Source: Paralimibaculum aggregatum (GTDB taxonomy: Bacteria > Pseudomonadota > Alphaproteobacteria > Rhodobacterales > Rhodobacteraceae). From it: 64,000 nucleotides of DNA. The stretch spans positions 1-64,000 of the forward strand of contig NZ_BSYI01000010.1 in NCBI RefSeq assembly GCF_030270585.1, read 5' to 3'. This document shows positions 25,353-34,127 of this stretch, in pieces (within the stretch, counting starts at the first letter, position 1; each line of letters begins with the position of its first letter). The translations under genes and the position numbers were made by a program. Below the pieces are notes generated by a model. That model searched no databases. It was given only the letters and a program-made list of their open reading frames with translations, and had not been told where the DNA came from.

Positions 25353-26015
25353 TCAGGCGGCGCTGCGGGCCCGGCGCCCGGCCAGCGCCGCGGCGAGCCG
25401 CTCGACCTCCGCCTCGGCGGCCGCCACCGAGCCGCGGTGCCGGGCATCGCCGAACTCCTGGTACTCGATGCCCACCCGGTGGATCTCCGCCGCGCCGAGA
25501 TAGCGCGACACCGTCCGGAGATGCGGCGTCAGATGGTCCATGCCCGCGCGGCTCCCGCCGGGAGCAAAGCCGAACTCGCCGGCGCTGGTCAGCAGCACCA
25601 GCGTCTTGCCCGAGAGCACCGGATCGAGCGGGTGGTCGCCGCGGGCGAGGTCGAAGGTGAAGGTCGCGTTCACCCGCACCACCTGGTCCAGCCAGGCCTT
25701 CAGCGCCGCCGGCATGGCGTAGTTGTACATCGGCGTCGCGATCACCACGGTCTGCGCCGCCGCGAGCTCGCCGATCAGGGTGTCGGAGAGCGCCAGCACC
25801 GCGCGCTGCGCTCGGGAGCGCTCGGTCTCGGCGGTGAAGGCGGCGGCGATCCAGTCCTGCGAGATCGCCGGCGGCGGGTTGGCACCGACATCGCGGGCGA
25901 TCACGCGGTCCTCCGGGCGCCTCGCCCGCCAGGCCTCGAGAAAGCGCGCGCCGAGGCCGCGCGAGAGCGAGCGGTCCTGCCGCGCGCTGGCGGTGATATA
26001 GAGAATATCCGTCAT
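25353..26015 (-). CDS. azoR: FMN-dependent NADH-azoreductase
   Basis: A 220-residue flavodoxin-fold quinone/azo reductase. It starts MTDILYITASARQDRS (FMN-phosphate loop) and contains VVIATPMYNYAMPAALKAWLDQVV, the AzoR signature, and LLTSAGEFGF. It likely protects against quinones or electrophiles. AAGGAGA precedes the ATG at 26015. A divergent LysR gene 122 bases away is the probable regulator. Confidence 0.95.
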   Translation of the reverse strand: MTDILYITASARQDRSLSRGLGARFLEAWRARRPEDRVIARDVGANPPPAISQDWIAAAFTAETERSRAQRAVLALSDTLIGELAAAQTVVIATPMYNYAMPAALKAWLDQVVRVNATFTFDLARGDHPLDPVLSGKTLVLLTSAGEFGFAPGGSRAGMDHLTPHLRTVSRYLGAAEIHRVGIEYQEFGDARHRGSVAAAEAEVERLAAALAGRRARSAA

Positions 26016-26114
26016 CCGTCGTCTCCTTGTGGCTGTGCCGGTGGATGGCCCCATGCGCCTCGGAGATGGCGAAACCCGCGCAGGCGGACAAACGGATAAT
26101 GCTTGCCAACGGAC

Positions 26115-26125
26115 GAGATATTCTC
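26115..26125. promoter_or_regulatory. short palindrome between azoR and its LysR neighbour
   Basis: GAGATATTCTC is an imperfect inverted repeat (GAGA-TAT-TCTC) 13 bases before the LysR start, in an AT-richer divergent intergenic region. A related word, GAGAATATCC, occurs at the azoR N-terminus. It is a candidate LysR-type operator. Confidence 0.3.
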
Positions 26126-26137
26126 ATCTATGTCTGC

Positions 26138-27031
26138 ATGTTCGCCCGCCTGCCATCGCTCTCCGCCCTGCGCAGCTTCGAGGCCGCGGCCCGGCTCCGC
26201 AGCTTCAAGGCGGCGGCGGCGGAGCTCTCGGTCACGCCCACCGCCGTCTCGCACCAGATCCGCGGGCTCGAGGCGCAGATGGGGCTTGCCCTCTTCACCC
26301 GCGGCACGCGCAGCGTGGAGCCGACGCCGGCGGGCCTGCGCCTCGCCGGCGCGGTGCACAGGGGGCTTGCCGAGCTTCTCGCCGGTGTCGAGGAGGCCGC
26401 CGAGGCGGAGACGGTGCTGACCGTCACCACCACCCCGGCCTTCGCCGCGCTCTGGCTGGTGCCGCGGCTCGCGGGCTTCCGGCAGGCCTGCCCGCGCATC
26501 CGCCTGCGGCTGGAGACCGATACCGATCCGGTCGATCTCCGGCGCGACCGGCGGGTCGATCTCGCGATCCGCTACGGTGCGGCGCCGGCAGCGGGGCTGG
26601 AGGCGACCGCCCTGCCGCCGGAACGCATCGGCGCCCATGCCGCGCCCGGCCTTGCCGGGGCGCTGGAGGCATCCGCCCCGGTCCTGCTCGAGACCGCATG
26701 GGCCCGCCCCGGCCTGCCGGAGGCCGGCTGGCCCGCCTGGCTCGCCGCGGCCGGCCTCGGCGGCCTCGCGGCACGGGCCGAGATCCGCCGTTTCGACCAG
26801 GAGCACCACGCGGTGCACTGCGCCCTCGCCGGACAGGGGCCGGTGCTGGCCAGCGGCTATCTCGTCTCCGATCTCGCGGCGCAGGGGCTGCTGCGCCCGC
26901 TGCGCCCGGAGATCCACCTGCCCGGGCCGGGCTACACCCTGCTGGCGCGGCCCGATGCCGCGGCCTCGCGCAAGGTCCGGGCGTTTCGCGACTGGCTGCT
27001 GGGCGCCTGCGCCGGCGCTCAGCCGGGGTAG
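26138..27031 (+). CDS. LysR-family transcriptional regulator (GcvA-like)
   Basis: The 297-residue protein begins [20 protein letters not shown], with the winged HTH continuing [20 protein letters not shown] and [15 protein letters not shown], then an effector domain. The [21 protein letters not shown] start resembles the GcvA subgroup. Start 26138 is preferred although no SD is visible; upstream in-frame ATGs would add residues unlike the family. It is divergent from azoR and likely controls it. It overlaps the end of the convergent aldo/keto reductase gene by 13 bases. Confidence 0.92.
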   Translation: MFARLPSLSALRSFEAAARLRSFKAAAAELSVTPTAVSHQIRGLEAQMGLALFTRGTRSVEPTPAGLRLAGAVHRGLAELLAGVEEAAEAETVLTVTTTPAFAALWLVPRLAGFRQACPRIRLRLETDTDPVDLRRDRRVDLAIRYGAAPAAGLEATALPPERIGAHAAPGLAGALEASAPVLLETAWARPGLPEAGWPAWLAAAGLGGLAARAEIRRFDQEHHAVHCALAGQGPVLASGYLVSDLAAQGLLRPLRPEIHLPGPGYTLLARPDAAASRKVRAFRDWLLGACAGAQPG

Positions 27032-27975
27032 CGCGCACCGACAGCGGCGCCGACCGGCAGGCGGGCGTCGAGAAAGGCCCGGTCCGCCTCCGTCAGCGGC
27101 ACCGCCAGCGCAGCGAGATTCTCCTCGAGCCGCGCCACGCGCTTGGTGCCCGGGATCGGCACGATGTCGGCGCCCTGCCCCAGCACCCAGGCAAGCGCGA
27201 GCTGCGCCGGCGTGCAGCGCTTCGCGCGCGCCAGTTCCGCCACCGCATCGGCGAGACGCAGGTTGGCATCGAGGTTCTCGCCGCTGAACCGGGGCGCGGC
27301 GCGGCGCCAGTCGTCCCCGGCGAGGTCCTCCACGCGCCGGATCGCCCCGGTCAGCATGCCCCGGCCGAGCGGGCTGTAGGGCACGAAGCCGATGCCGAGC
27401 CGCCGGCAGGCCGCGAGGACGCCCGCCTCCACGTCGCGGGTCCAGAGCGAGTATTCCGTCTGCAGCGCGGCGATCGGGTGCACCGCCGCCGCCCGCTCGA
27501 GGATTTCCGGGCCGACCTCGGAGAGCCCGACATGCCGGATCTTGCCGGCGCGGACGAGCTCCGCCATCGCGCCCACGGTCTCCTCGATCGGGGTGTCCGG
27601 GTCGATCCGGTGGAGATAGTAGAGGTCGATCGTCTCCACGCCGAGGCGGCGCAGGCTCGCCTCGCAGGCCTCGCGCACATAGGCCGGCCGGCCGTCGAAG
27701 CTCCGCGCCTCGCCGTCGCGCCGGATGCCGAACTTGGTGGCCAGCACCACCGCGTCGCGCCGGCCCCGGATCGCGCGGCCCACGAGCTCCTCGTTGCGGC
27801 CGCGGCCATACATGTCGGCGGTGTCGAGGAAATCCAGCCCCAGCTCCAGCGCCCGGTGGATCACGCGGATCGCCTCCGCCGCGTCGGTGGCGCCGTAGAA
27901 CTCCGACATCCCCATGCAGCCGAGCCCGAGCGCCGAGACGCGCAGGCCAGAGGTTCCGAGGTTTCGCTTGTCCAT
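27019..27975 (-). CDS. aldo/keto reductase
   Basis: A 318-residue NADPH-dependent TIM-barrel reductase. It shows the AKR tetrad in order: D of [10 protein letters not shown] of the same motif, K in [11 protein letters not shown] and H in [10 protein letters not shown]; the cofactor end is [16 protein letters not shown]. The starting block [22 protein letters not shown] is typical of the AKR11/YajO-like group. GGAGAA lies upstream of ATG 27975. The substrate is unknown. Confidence 0.93.
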   Translation of the reverse strand: MDKRNLGTSGLRVSALGLGCMGMSEFYGATDAAEAIRVIHRALELGLDFLDTADMYGRGRNEELVGRAIRGRRDAVVLATKFGIRRDGEARSFDGRPAYVREACEASLRRLGVETIDLYYLHRIDPDTPIEETVGAMAELVRAGKIRHVGLSEVGPEILERAAAVHPIAALQTEYSLWTRDVEAGVLAACRRLGIGFVPYSPLGRGMLTGAIRRVEDLAGDDWRRAAPRFSGENLDANLRLADAVAELARAKRCTPAQLALAWVLGQGADIVPIPGTKRVARLEENLAALAVPLTEADRAFLDARLPVGAAVGARYPG

Positions 27976-28481
27976 TCCGGTTCTCCTTCTCCGGTGTGGG
28001 CGCGCCGGCGAGGGCGGGCGCGCCATCGGCCCGCCGCGCCGCGGGCGCCGCGGGTGTCGTTCAGGCGAGCCGCGCGCGGGCATCGCGCAGCGGCCGGTGT
28101 GGTTGCCCGGCAGCCCGAGCCCTTTGCCGAGGGGCGCCTCCAGGAACCGCCGCCCGGAGACCGGGAGGCCGGATCTCTTGGAGACGCCCCCAAGCCTGCC
28201 CGGCGCCTCCGCCTGCACCGGACGGAGATCGGGGACGGAGCGGCTCCTCTCCCCGGCATCGGCCGGGTGTGTCCCCGCCACCTCCGCAGCGGCGTCCGGC
28301 GCAGGGGCGGTGAACCCTGCCGGGTTCGGTCTCCCCGATCGCATGGCAGGATCTCCCCCGGACATCCGCGCGGGCCGCGGCGCCCCGGTGACCGCCCGGA
28401 TCTATCATTCCAAGAACGGGTGTTTAAGAGACAGCTTCGGCAGCCTATTTTCCAGAAACGGAAAGCATCGCGGGGGCTCGC
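27976..28481. other. 500-base gene-free stretch between reductase and LysR genes
   Basis: No gene is supported. Several frames stay open because of the high GC content, but none has a start signal or recognised family; a minus-strand frame contains the protein-like words [17 protein letters not shown], possibly a relic. The last 100 bases are AT-richer and contain the LysR promoter region and a Tn5-like end sequence (28421-28434). Confidence 0.5.
28421..28434 (-). repeat. solitary sequence resembling a Tn5/IS50-type end
   Basis: On the minus strand the 14 bases CTGTCTCTTAAACA match the start of the Tn5 mosaic end (CTGTCTCTTATACA) in 13 positions. No second end or transposase is seen near it. 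It may be an IS4-type scar, chance, or a library artefact. Confidence 0.25.
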
Positions 28482-29396
28482 ATGGACTGGGACGATCTGC
28501 GCTTCTTTCTCGCCACCGCCCGCGCCGGTGGGCTCACCGAGGCGGCGCGGGGGCTGCGCACCAGCGCCTCCACCGTGTCGCGCCGGATCACCTCACTCGA
28601 GACGGCACTCGGCGCGCGCCTCTTCACCCGCCATGCCCGCGGCTATCTGCTCACCGACGAGGGCCGGCGGATGCTCGACCGGCTGGAGGCGGTGGAGGGC
28701 GAGATAACGGCGCTCGAGGCGCATCTGCTCGGCAGCGATGCGGCGCTTTCGGGCCCGGTGCGGCTGGCCGCCCCGGTCACCGTGGCGAACCTGCTGGTGA
28801 TGCCGGAACTGCCGAGGCTGCGCGCGCGCCATCCCGGCATCGAGCTCGAGATCGCCACCGCCATCGGCAACGTGAACCTCACCCGCCGCGAGGCCGATCT
28901 GGCGCTGCGCCTCGCGCGGCCGGCGCGCGGGCGGCTCCGGGTGCGCCGGGTCGGCACGGTGGCCCACGGGCTCTTCGGCGCGCGCGACTACGTGGCGGCA
29001 CACTGCCCCGGCCGGAGCATGGACGAGATCCGGGGCTGCGACTTCGTCCTGTGGGACGAGGCGCTGCGCAACCTGCCGATGGCGCGCTGGCTCGAGGCGC
29101 ATGTCCGCCAGCCCCGCACCGGCCTCGTCACCAACGATCTGACCACGCAGATCGCCGCCGTGCGCGCCGGGCTGGGGCTCGCCGTGCTCCCCTGCTTCTG
29201 CGCCCTGCCGGAGGACGGGCTGGTCTGCCTGATCCCGCCCGGGGCGGCGCTGCGGCGCGCGCTCTACCTGGTGATGCACGAGGAGGTGCGCAGCTCCGCC
29301 CGGGTGCGCGCCGTCGCGGATTTCCTGGCCGATGCCATGCGCCTGGCCGCACCGCGCCTCGAGGGGGCCGGTTTCGCGGCCATGGAACAGTCCTGA
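28482..29396 (+). CDS. LysR-family transcriptional regulator
   Basis: A 304-residue LysR regulator: MDWDDLRFFLATARAGGLTEAARGL, recognition helix ASTVSRRITSLE, and LFTRHARGYLLTDEGRRM, followed by a substrate-binding domain (GPVRLAAPVTVANLLVMPEL; GLAVLPCFCAL). The start MDWDDLRFFL is typical of one LysR clade. Upstream, TTTCC-N6-GGAAA at about 28450 could be an operator. No divergently transcribed partner is close; the aldo/keto reductase ends 500 bases away and the metacaspase gene follows 188 bases downstream. Confidence 0.92.
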   Translation: MDWDDLRFFLATARAGGLTEAARGLRTSASTVSRRITSLETALGARLFTRHARGYLLTDEGRRMLDRLEAVEGEITALEAHLLGSDAALSGPVRLAAPVTVANLLVMPELPRLRARHPGIELEIATAIGNVNLTRREADLALRLARPARGRLRVRRVGTVAHGLFGARDYVAAHCPGRSMDEIRGCDFVLWDEALRNLPMARWLEAHVRQPRTGLVTNDLTTQIAAVRAGLGLAVLPCFCALPEDGLVCLIPPGAALRRALYLVMHEEVRSSARVRAVADFLADAMRLAAPRLEGAGFAAMEQS

Positions 29397-29421
29397 TCGG
29401 AGATCATAAAATACAGTCGAA

Positions 29422-29449
29422 TTGACAACACACTGATTTCATTCATAAT
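29422..29449 (+). promoter_or_regulatory. strong sigma-70-like promoter for the metacaspase-SGNH gene
   Basis: TTGACA at 29422-29427 and CATAAT at 29444-29449 are separated by 16 bases, a near-consensus pair in a conspicuously AT-rich island (29397-29480). Transcription would start about 130 bases before the ATG at 29585. No other gene follows in that orientation. Confidence 0.6.
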
Positions 29450-29584
29450 ACTTTATTTAAATACAGTAATAATACCGATTCCGCCAATCGGGAATCGAAC
29501 AGCGCAATTTCGCGCCGCGCCCGGAGATGGCGACGATTTGCACCCTCCGGGCCCCCGGCCTGTCAACGAGAGGGAGTGGCCGCC

Positions 29585-31318
29585 ATGGCCCGCAAGCATG
29601 CACTCTGCATCGGCATCAACGACTATCCCGGCACCGGCAGCGATCTCTACGGCTGCGTCAACGACGCCAACGACTGGGCCGATGCGCTCGAGCGCCGCGG
29701 CTTCGCCTGCGAGCGCCTGCTCGACGCCGCGGCCACCGGCGACGCGATCCGCAGCGGGATGGCAGCGCTCGCCCGCACCGGCACCCGCGGCGACATCGTG
29801 GTGATCGTCTTCGCCGGCCATGGCTCGGTGGTGCCCGATCTCGACGGCGACGAGGCGGACGGCAACGACGAGTGCTGGTGCCCGCACGATGTCGCGAGCA
29901 ACGGCGTGATCACCGACGACGAGCTCAACGCCGTCTATGCCCGGCGGCAGGATGGCGTGCGCTGGGTGCTGATCTCGGATTCCTGCAATTCCGGCACCAT
30001 GTCGCGCCGCTCGCGGCTCGACATCGCCACCGCCGATCTCGCCGCCGCAATGCCGCGCTCGCGCTTCCTGCCGCCCAACTGCTTCCTGTCCGCCGACCGC
30101 GTTGCCACCGCCAGCATGGCCGCCGTCGCAAGGGGGCATGTCGCCCGCATCAATGCGAGCCCGCCGGGCCGGCGCGGCGCGCTGCTGCTCGCCGGCTGCC
30201 AGGAGGATCAGGAGAGCATGGACGCCTGGTTCGGCGGCCGGCCCAACGGCGCCTTCACCTGGGCGGCGCTGCGCACGCTGGAAGAGCTGCCACCGGAGGC
30301 CGATTACGAGGCCTGGTTCGCCGCCATCGGGGACTACCTGCCCTCGTCCCGCTACCCGCAGGAGCCCAATCTCTACGACATCGCCAACCGCCGGAAGAAG
30401 TGGCGCGTTCTGGCCGCCGAGAACGAGAACCCCGCCCGGCCCAAGGCGCCGCGCCCGGCGCCGCAGAGCCGCGAGGACGCGCTCTCGGTCGGCCGCGCGC
30501 TCGGCGCCGAGGCGCTCGGCCAGGCCAGCCGCAAGCGCGACCGGGCCCGCGCCCGCCGCCGCCCGGTGATCGCCGAGGGCGATTCCTGGTTCAGCATCCC
30601 GATCTTCGCCGATCTGCTCGACGAGCTCGAGGACAGCCACGGCTTCGACATCACCAGCGTCGCGCATCACGGCGACACGCTGGAGAGCATGGCCTTCGCC
30701 TTCGCCCAGCGAAACGGCTTCACCCGGCAGTTCCTGAAGATGCTCGACCGCGACACGCCCCCCGAGGCGGTGCTGCTCTCCGGCGGCGGCAACGACATCG
30801 CCGGCGAGCAGTTCCGCCTGCTGATCAACCCGGCGCGGGGGCTGCATCGCGGGCTGAACGCGGCGATCCTCGACGAGCTGGTGCATGTCCGCCTGCGCGA
30901 GGCCTATGCCACGCTGATCGGCGCCATCGGCTTCCTCGCGCGGGAGCGGATCGGCCACGAGATCCCGATCTTCCTGCACGGCTATGCCCATGCGGTGCCG
31001 GACGGGCGCGGCTTCGGCTGGATCAACATCGCCGGGCCCTGGCTGCAGCCGGCCTTCCGCGCCCAGGGCTACGAGGAGCTCGACGAGACCCGCGAGATGG
31101 TCGCCGCGATCATCGACGCCTTCAACGCCATGCTCGCGAGCCTCGCCGGCAGCCCCGGCATGGCGCATGTGCACTACATGAACTTCGTCGACGTGATGCC
31201 GACAGAGGGCGACCACCGCCGCTGGTGGAACGACGAGCTGCACCCGACCGACCGCGGCTTCCGCCTGCTCGCGGAGCGGCTGGCAGCGCGCGTCGAGGCG
31301 GTGCTCGGCGGCGGCTGA
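29585..31318 (+). CDS. metacaspase-like peptidase (C14) fused to SGNH/GDSL hydrolase
   Basis: This 577-residue protein has two enzyme domains and no signal peptide. Residues 4-270 form a caspase-fold p20 domain (HALCIGINDYPG, LYGCVNDANDW) with catalytic His79 in VIVFAGHGS and Cys134 in ISDSCNSGT, as in bacterial metacaspases. After an Arg/Ala-rich linker (about 280-328) comes an SGNH hydrolase: EGDSWFSIP with Ser334 (block I), SGGGNDI with Asn403 (block III) and NDELHPTDRGF with Asp550/His553 (block V). All catalytic residues are present. AGAGGGAG lies nine bases before ATG 29585. The gene is flanked by an AT-rich promoter and 1 kb of gene-free DNA, with no obvious operon partner. Substrates are unknown; a Lys/Arg-specific peptidase and an esterase or acyl-hydrolase are expected from the families. 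Confidence 0.88.
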   Translation: MARKHALCIGINDYPGTGSDLYGCVNDANDWADALERRGFACERLLDAAATGDAIRSGMAALARTGTRGDIVVIVFAGHGSVVPDLDGDEADGNDECWCPHDVASNGVITDDELNAVYARRQDGVRWVLISDSCNSGTMSRRSRLDIATADLAAAMPRSRFLPPNCFLSADRVATASMAAVARGHVARINASPPGRRGALLLAGCQEDQESMDAWFGGRPNGAFTWAALRTLEELPPEADYEAWFAAIGDYLPSSRYPQEPNLYDIANRRKKWRVLAAENENPARPKAPRPAPQSREDALSVGRALGAEALGQASRKRDRARARRRPVIAEGDSWFSIPIFADLLDELEDSHGFDITSVAHHGDTLESMAFAFAQRNGFTRQFLKMLDRDTPPEAVLLSGGGNDIAGEQFRLLINPARGLHRGLNAAILDELVHVRLREAYATLIGAIGFLARERIGHEIPIFLHGYAHAVPDGRGFGWINIAGPWLQPAFRAQGYEELDETREMVAAIIDAFNAMLASLAGSPGMAHVHYMNFVDVMPTEGDHRRWWNDELHPTDRGFRLLAERLAARVEAVLGGG

Positions 31319-32385
31319 GCGCCCCCGGGCCGGGTCCCCGGTTCGGCGCCGCCACCAAGCGGGGGCCGCGCGGAACGGGTCGGCCCAGTGGAGGGCGGCG
31401 GGCGCGTGCTCCCCCGCCCAGCACCGCCCGGAGCAGGTCACGCGCCTGTCCCCGGCGCCCTGAGGTGCCGCATCGGCATGGCCTGCCGCAGGCCGCCGGG
31501 TCACCGTTTCGACCCGCCGAGCCGCCGATCCGCATCGAGAACCGGGGTCTGCCGGACGACCGGCCTCCGCCTGCCATCGATGCGCGGGACGAAACGGGAA
31601 ATCAGGCGGGAGAGGCGGCAATGGCTCACAGGCATCGGTGTGGCCCGCGGCAACCCTGCGCCCGGCTCTCGCTCGGCCCATCCGGGCACCCGACAAGCGC
31701 GCTGGCGAGATGGAATTGGGCAAACGGTAGCCCGAACGGTCCGCCTTACCCACCTCGAGCCAAGTTTCTCAACAATAGCGATCTTTAACCAAATCTTAGA
31801 CGTATGGGGATAAATCCATATTCATCATTTCAAGTACCTCCACCGCTCCGGCTTCCTTCGTCGCCGCGAAAAGCGGGACGGGCGGACCATGTGAGCCCCG
31901 GCTGCGGAAACGGGCACGACGCGCACCCCGGCACCCGCCGCGCGCGGCCGGCTCATACACTACGTCCAGGGACACAAGCCTCGAACGACACCCGCGTCAC
32001 GGTTATCGAACCGGACCCGCTGGCCCGCCGCGGGGCCACCGGCCGGGCGCGCCGGCTCCACGTCGTGGCGGCCGTACCGTGGAGGACCCGTATCAGGTGA
32101 TCGCTGTTGAAAGGCCAGCCCGTGCCGCCGGCGGGTCGCCCTAGCTCACGCCTTCCTATGCGGCGTGCGGGTCAGGCCTTCGAGCACCCACGGGCGCCCG
32201 GCCCTCACGCCACGCCGCTTGCCGGCCTGTTCGGCACCCCGCTCGGGCGGCGCCTGCGCTGGTCGAAACGGCTCGCCCGCTACGGGCCGCCGCTGCACCG
32301 CGGTCTCCCGACCAGCGGACAACGCGGTTCGCCCGTTCGCCGCTCCGGCCGCCGCGAGGGCCGGGGTCGTGCCGACAGGTCGGCC
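31319..32385. other. 1-kb gene-free region after the metacaspase-SGNH gene
   Basis: No gene is supported by start signals, codon bias or family recognition. Open frames on both strands are short or Arg/Pro-rich. An AT-rich patch lies at about 31765-31840 (with TTTAACCAAATCTTAGACG), possibly promoter-like, but what follows is a 98-residue frame without family resemblance. The remaining sequence looks like decayed or non-coding DNA. Confidence 0.5.
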
Positions 32386-34116
32386 TCAGAGATCGGTCAG
32401 CGTGCCGGCATGGGCCTCCGCCGCGAAGGCCAGGGTCTCGGAGAGCGTCGGATGCGGGTGGATGGTGCGCCCGATATCCTCGGCATCCGCCCCCATTTCC
32501 ACCGCCAGCGCGGCCTCGGCGATCAGCTCGCCCGCCCCGGGGCCGACGATCCCGGCACCGAGCAGCTTGCCGGTCTCCGGGTCGAAGACCAGCTTCGTCA
32601 GCCCCTCGCTGCGGCCGAGCGAGAGCGAGCGCCCGGATGCGGCCCAGGGGAAGACGCCCTTCTGCACCGCGATGCCGCGCTCCCTCGCCAGCGTCTCGGT
32701 GAGGCCGACCCAGGCGACCTCGGGATCGGTATAGGCGACCGAGGGGATGCCCGCAGGCTCGAAGGCCACGCGGTGCCCGCAGGCCGCCTCCGCCGCCACC
32801 TTGGCCTCGTGCACCGCCTTGTGCGCGAGCATCGGCTGGCCGACCACGTCGCCGATCGCGAAGACATGCGGCTGCGCCGTGCGCATCTGCGCATCGACCG
32901 GGATGAACCCGGCCCCGTCGAGCGCGATGCCGGCCGCCTCCGGCGCCACCCTGGCGCCATTCGGCACCCGGCCGACGGCGACCAGGATGCGGTCATACGC
33001 CCCGGTCCCGGCGCCCTCCGGTCCCTCGAAGCTGGCGGTGAGCCGGGGGCCGGCCGTCACCGCGGTGAGCCTGGTCCGCGTGCGCACGGCGCCATAGAGG
33101 CTCGCGATGCGCTTCGCCAGCGGCGCCACGAGATCGCGATCCGCCCCCGGGATGATCTGATCGGCCAGCTCGACGATCTCGATCCGGCTGCCGAGGGCGT
33201 GATAGACCTGCGCCATCTCGAGCCCGATGATGCCGCCGCCGACCACCAGCAGGCGCTCCGGAATGTCCGGCAGCGCCAGCGCCCCGGTGCTGTCGACGAT
33301 TCGCGGGTCCTCCGGCAGGAAGGGCAGCCGCACCGGCTCCGAGCCCACCGCGACGATCGCCTGCTCGAAGCCGAGCGCCTGCGGCTCGGGGCCCTCGATG
33401 GCGAGGCTGTTCGGGCCGGTGAAGCGCGCCGTGCCGCGGATCACCCGGACCTTGCGCCGCCTCGCGAGCCCGGCGAGGCCCCCGGTGAGCCGCGCCACCA
33501 CGCCGTCCTTGAAGCCGCGGAGCGCGTCGAGGTCGATCGCCGGCGCGCCGAAGCCCATGCCGTGGCCTGCGGCCTCCTCGACATCGCCGCGGAGTTTCGC
33601 CATGTGCAGCAGCGCCTTGGAGGGGATGCAGCCGACATTGAGGCAGACCCTGCCGAGGCTCTCCCGCGGGTCGATCAGCACCACCTCCCGGCCGAGATCG
33701 GCGGCGCGGAAGGCGGCGGTGTACCCGCCCGGCCCGGCCCCGATCACCACCAGCGAGGCGCGGCTTCCGGCCTGCCCGGAGACAGCGGCGGCGGGCGCGG
33801 TGACTGCGGGCGCGGCGGCGGGTGCGGCGGCATCGGGCGCAGTTGCAGCGGGCGCGGCGGCGGCGGGCGCGGCGGCGGCGCTCTCGGTCTCGATCCGCAT
33901 CACGAGGCTCCCGGCGCTCACCCGGTCGCCGATGGCGACCAGCAGTTCCGCCACCACGCCCGCAACCGGCGCGGGGATGTCGAGCGTCGCCTTGTCCGAC
34001 TCGAGCATCAGGATCGGCGTGTCCACCGCCACCCGGTCGCCCGGCGCCACCGCGATCTCGATCACCGGCACATCCGAGAAATCGCCGATATCGGGGATCG
34101 TCACATCGGTCAGCAT
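32386..34116 (-). CDS. lpd: dihydrolipoyl dehydrogenase with N-terminal lipoyl domain (PDH E3)
   Basis: E3 reoxidises dihydrolipoamide with NAD+ in the pyruvate dehydrogenase complex. The 576-residue protein has its own lipoyl domain (ESDKATLDIPAPVAG, lipoyl lysine in SDKAT) at residues 1-80, a 35-residue Ala/Pro linker, then the FAD domain (LVVIGAGPGGYTAAFRA), the redox disulphide CLNVGC, NAD domain GGGIIGLEMA, and catalytic His in HPHPTLSETL. The residue before the disulphide motif is Arg-Val (GRVCLNVGC) where relatives have Gly-Val or Gly-Thr. It is the last gene of aceE-aceF-lpd; the aceF stop lies 11 bases upstream. Confidence 0.95.
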   Translation of the reverse strand: MLTDVTIPDIGDFSDVPVIEIAVAPGDRVAVDTPILMLESDKATLDIPAPVAGVVAELLVAIGDRVSAGSLVMRIETESAAAAPAAAAPAATAPDAAAPAAAPAVTAPAAAVSGQAGSRASLVVIGAGPGGYTAAFRAADLGREVVLIDPRESLGRVCLNVGCIPSKALLHMAKLRGDVEEAAGHGMGFGAPAIDLDALRGFKDGVVARLTGGLAGLARRRKVRVIRGTARFTGPNSLAIEGPEPQALGFEQAIVAVGSEPVRLPFLPEDPRIVDSTGALALPDIPERLLVVGGGIIGLEMAQVYHALGSRIEIVELADQIIPGADRDLVAPLAKRIASLYGAVRTRTRLTAVTAGPRLTASFEGPEGAGTGAYDRILVAVGRVPNGARVAPEAAGIALDGAGFIPVDAQMRTAQPHVFAIGDVVGQPMLAHKAVHEAKVAAEAACGHRVAFEPAGIPSVAYTDPEVAWVGLTETLARERGIAVQKGVFPWAASGRSLSLGRSEGLTKLVFDPETGKLLGAGIVGPGAGELIAEAALAVEMGADAEDIGRTIHPHPTLSETLAFAAEAHAGTLTDL

Positions 34117-34127
34117 GGCACCCTCCC

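Noticed and set aside
31804-32100. Small plus-strand gene after an AT-rich patch
   Set aside because: The 98-residue frame is Arg/Pro-rich, has no ribosome site and no known relatives.
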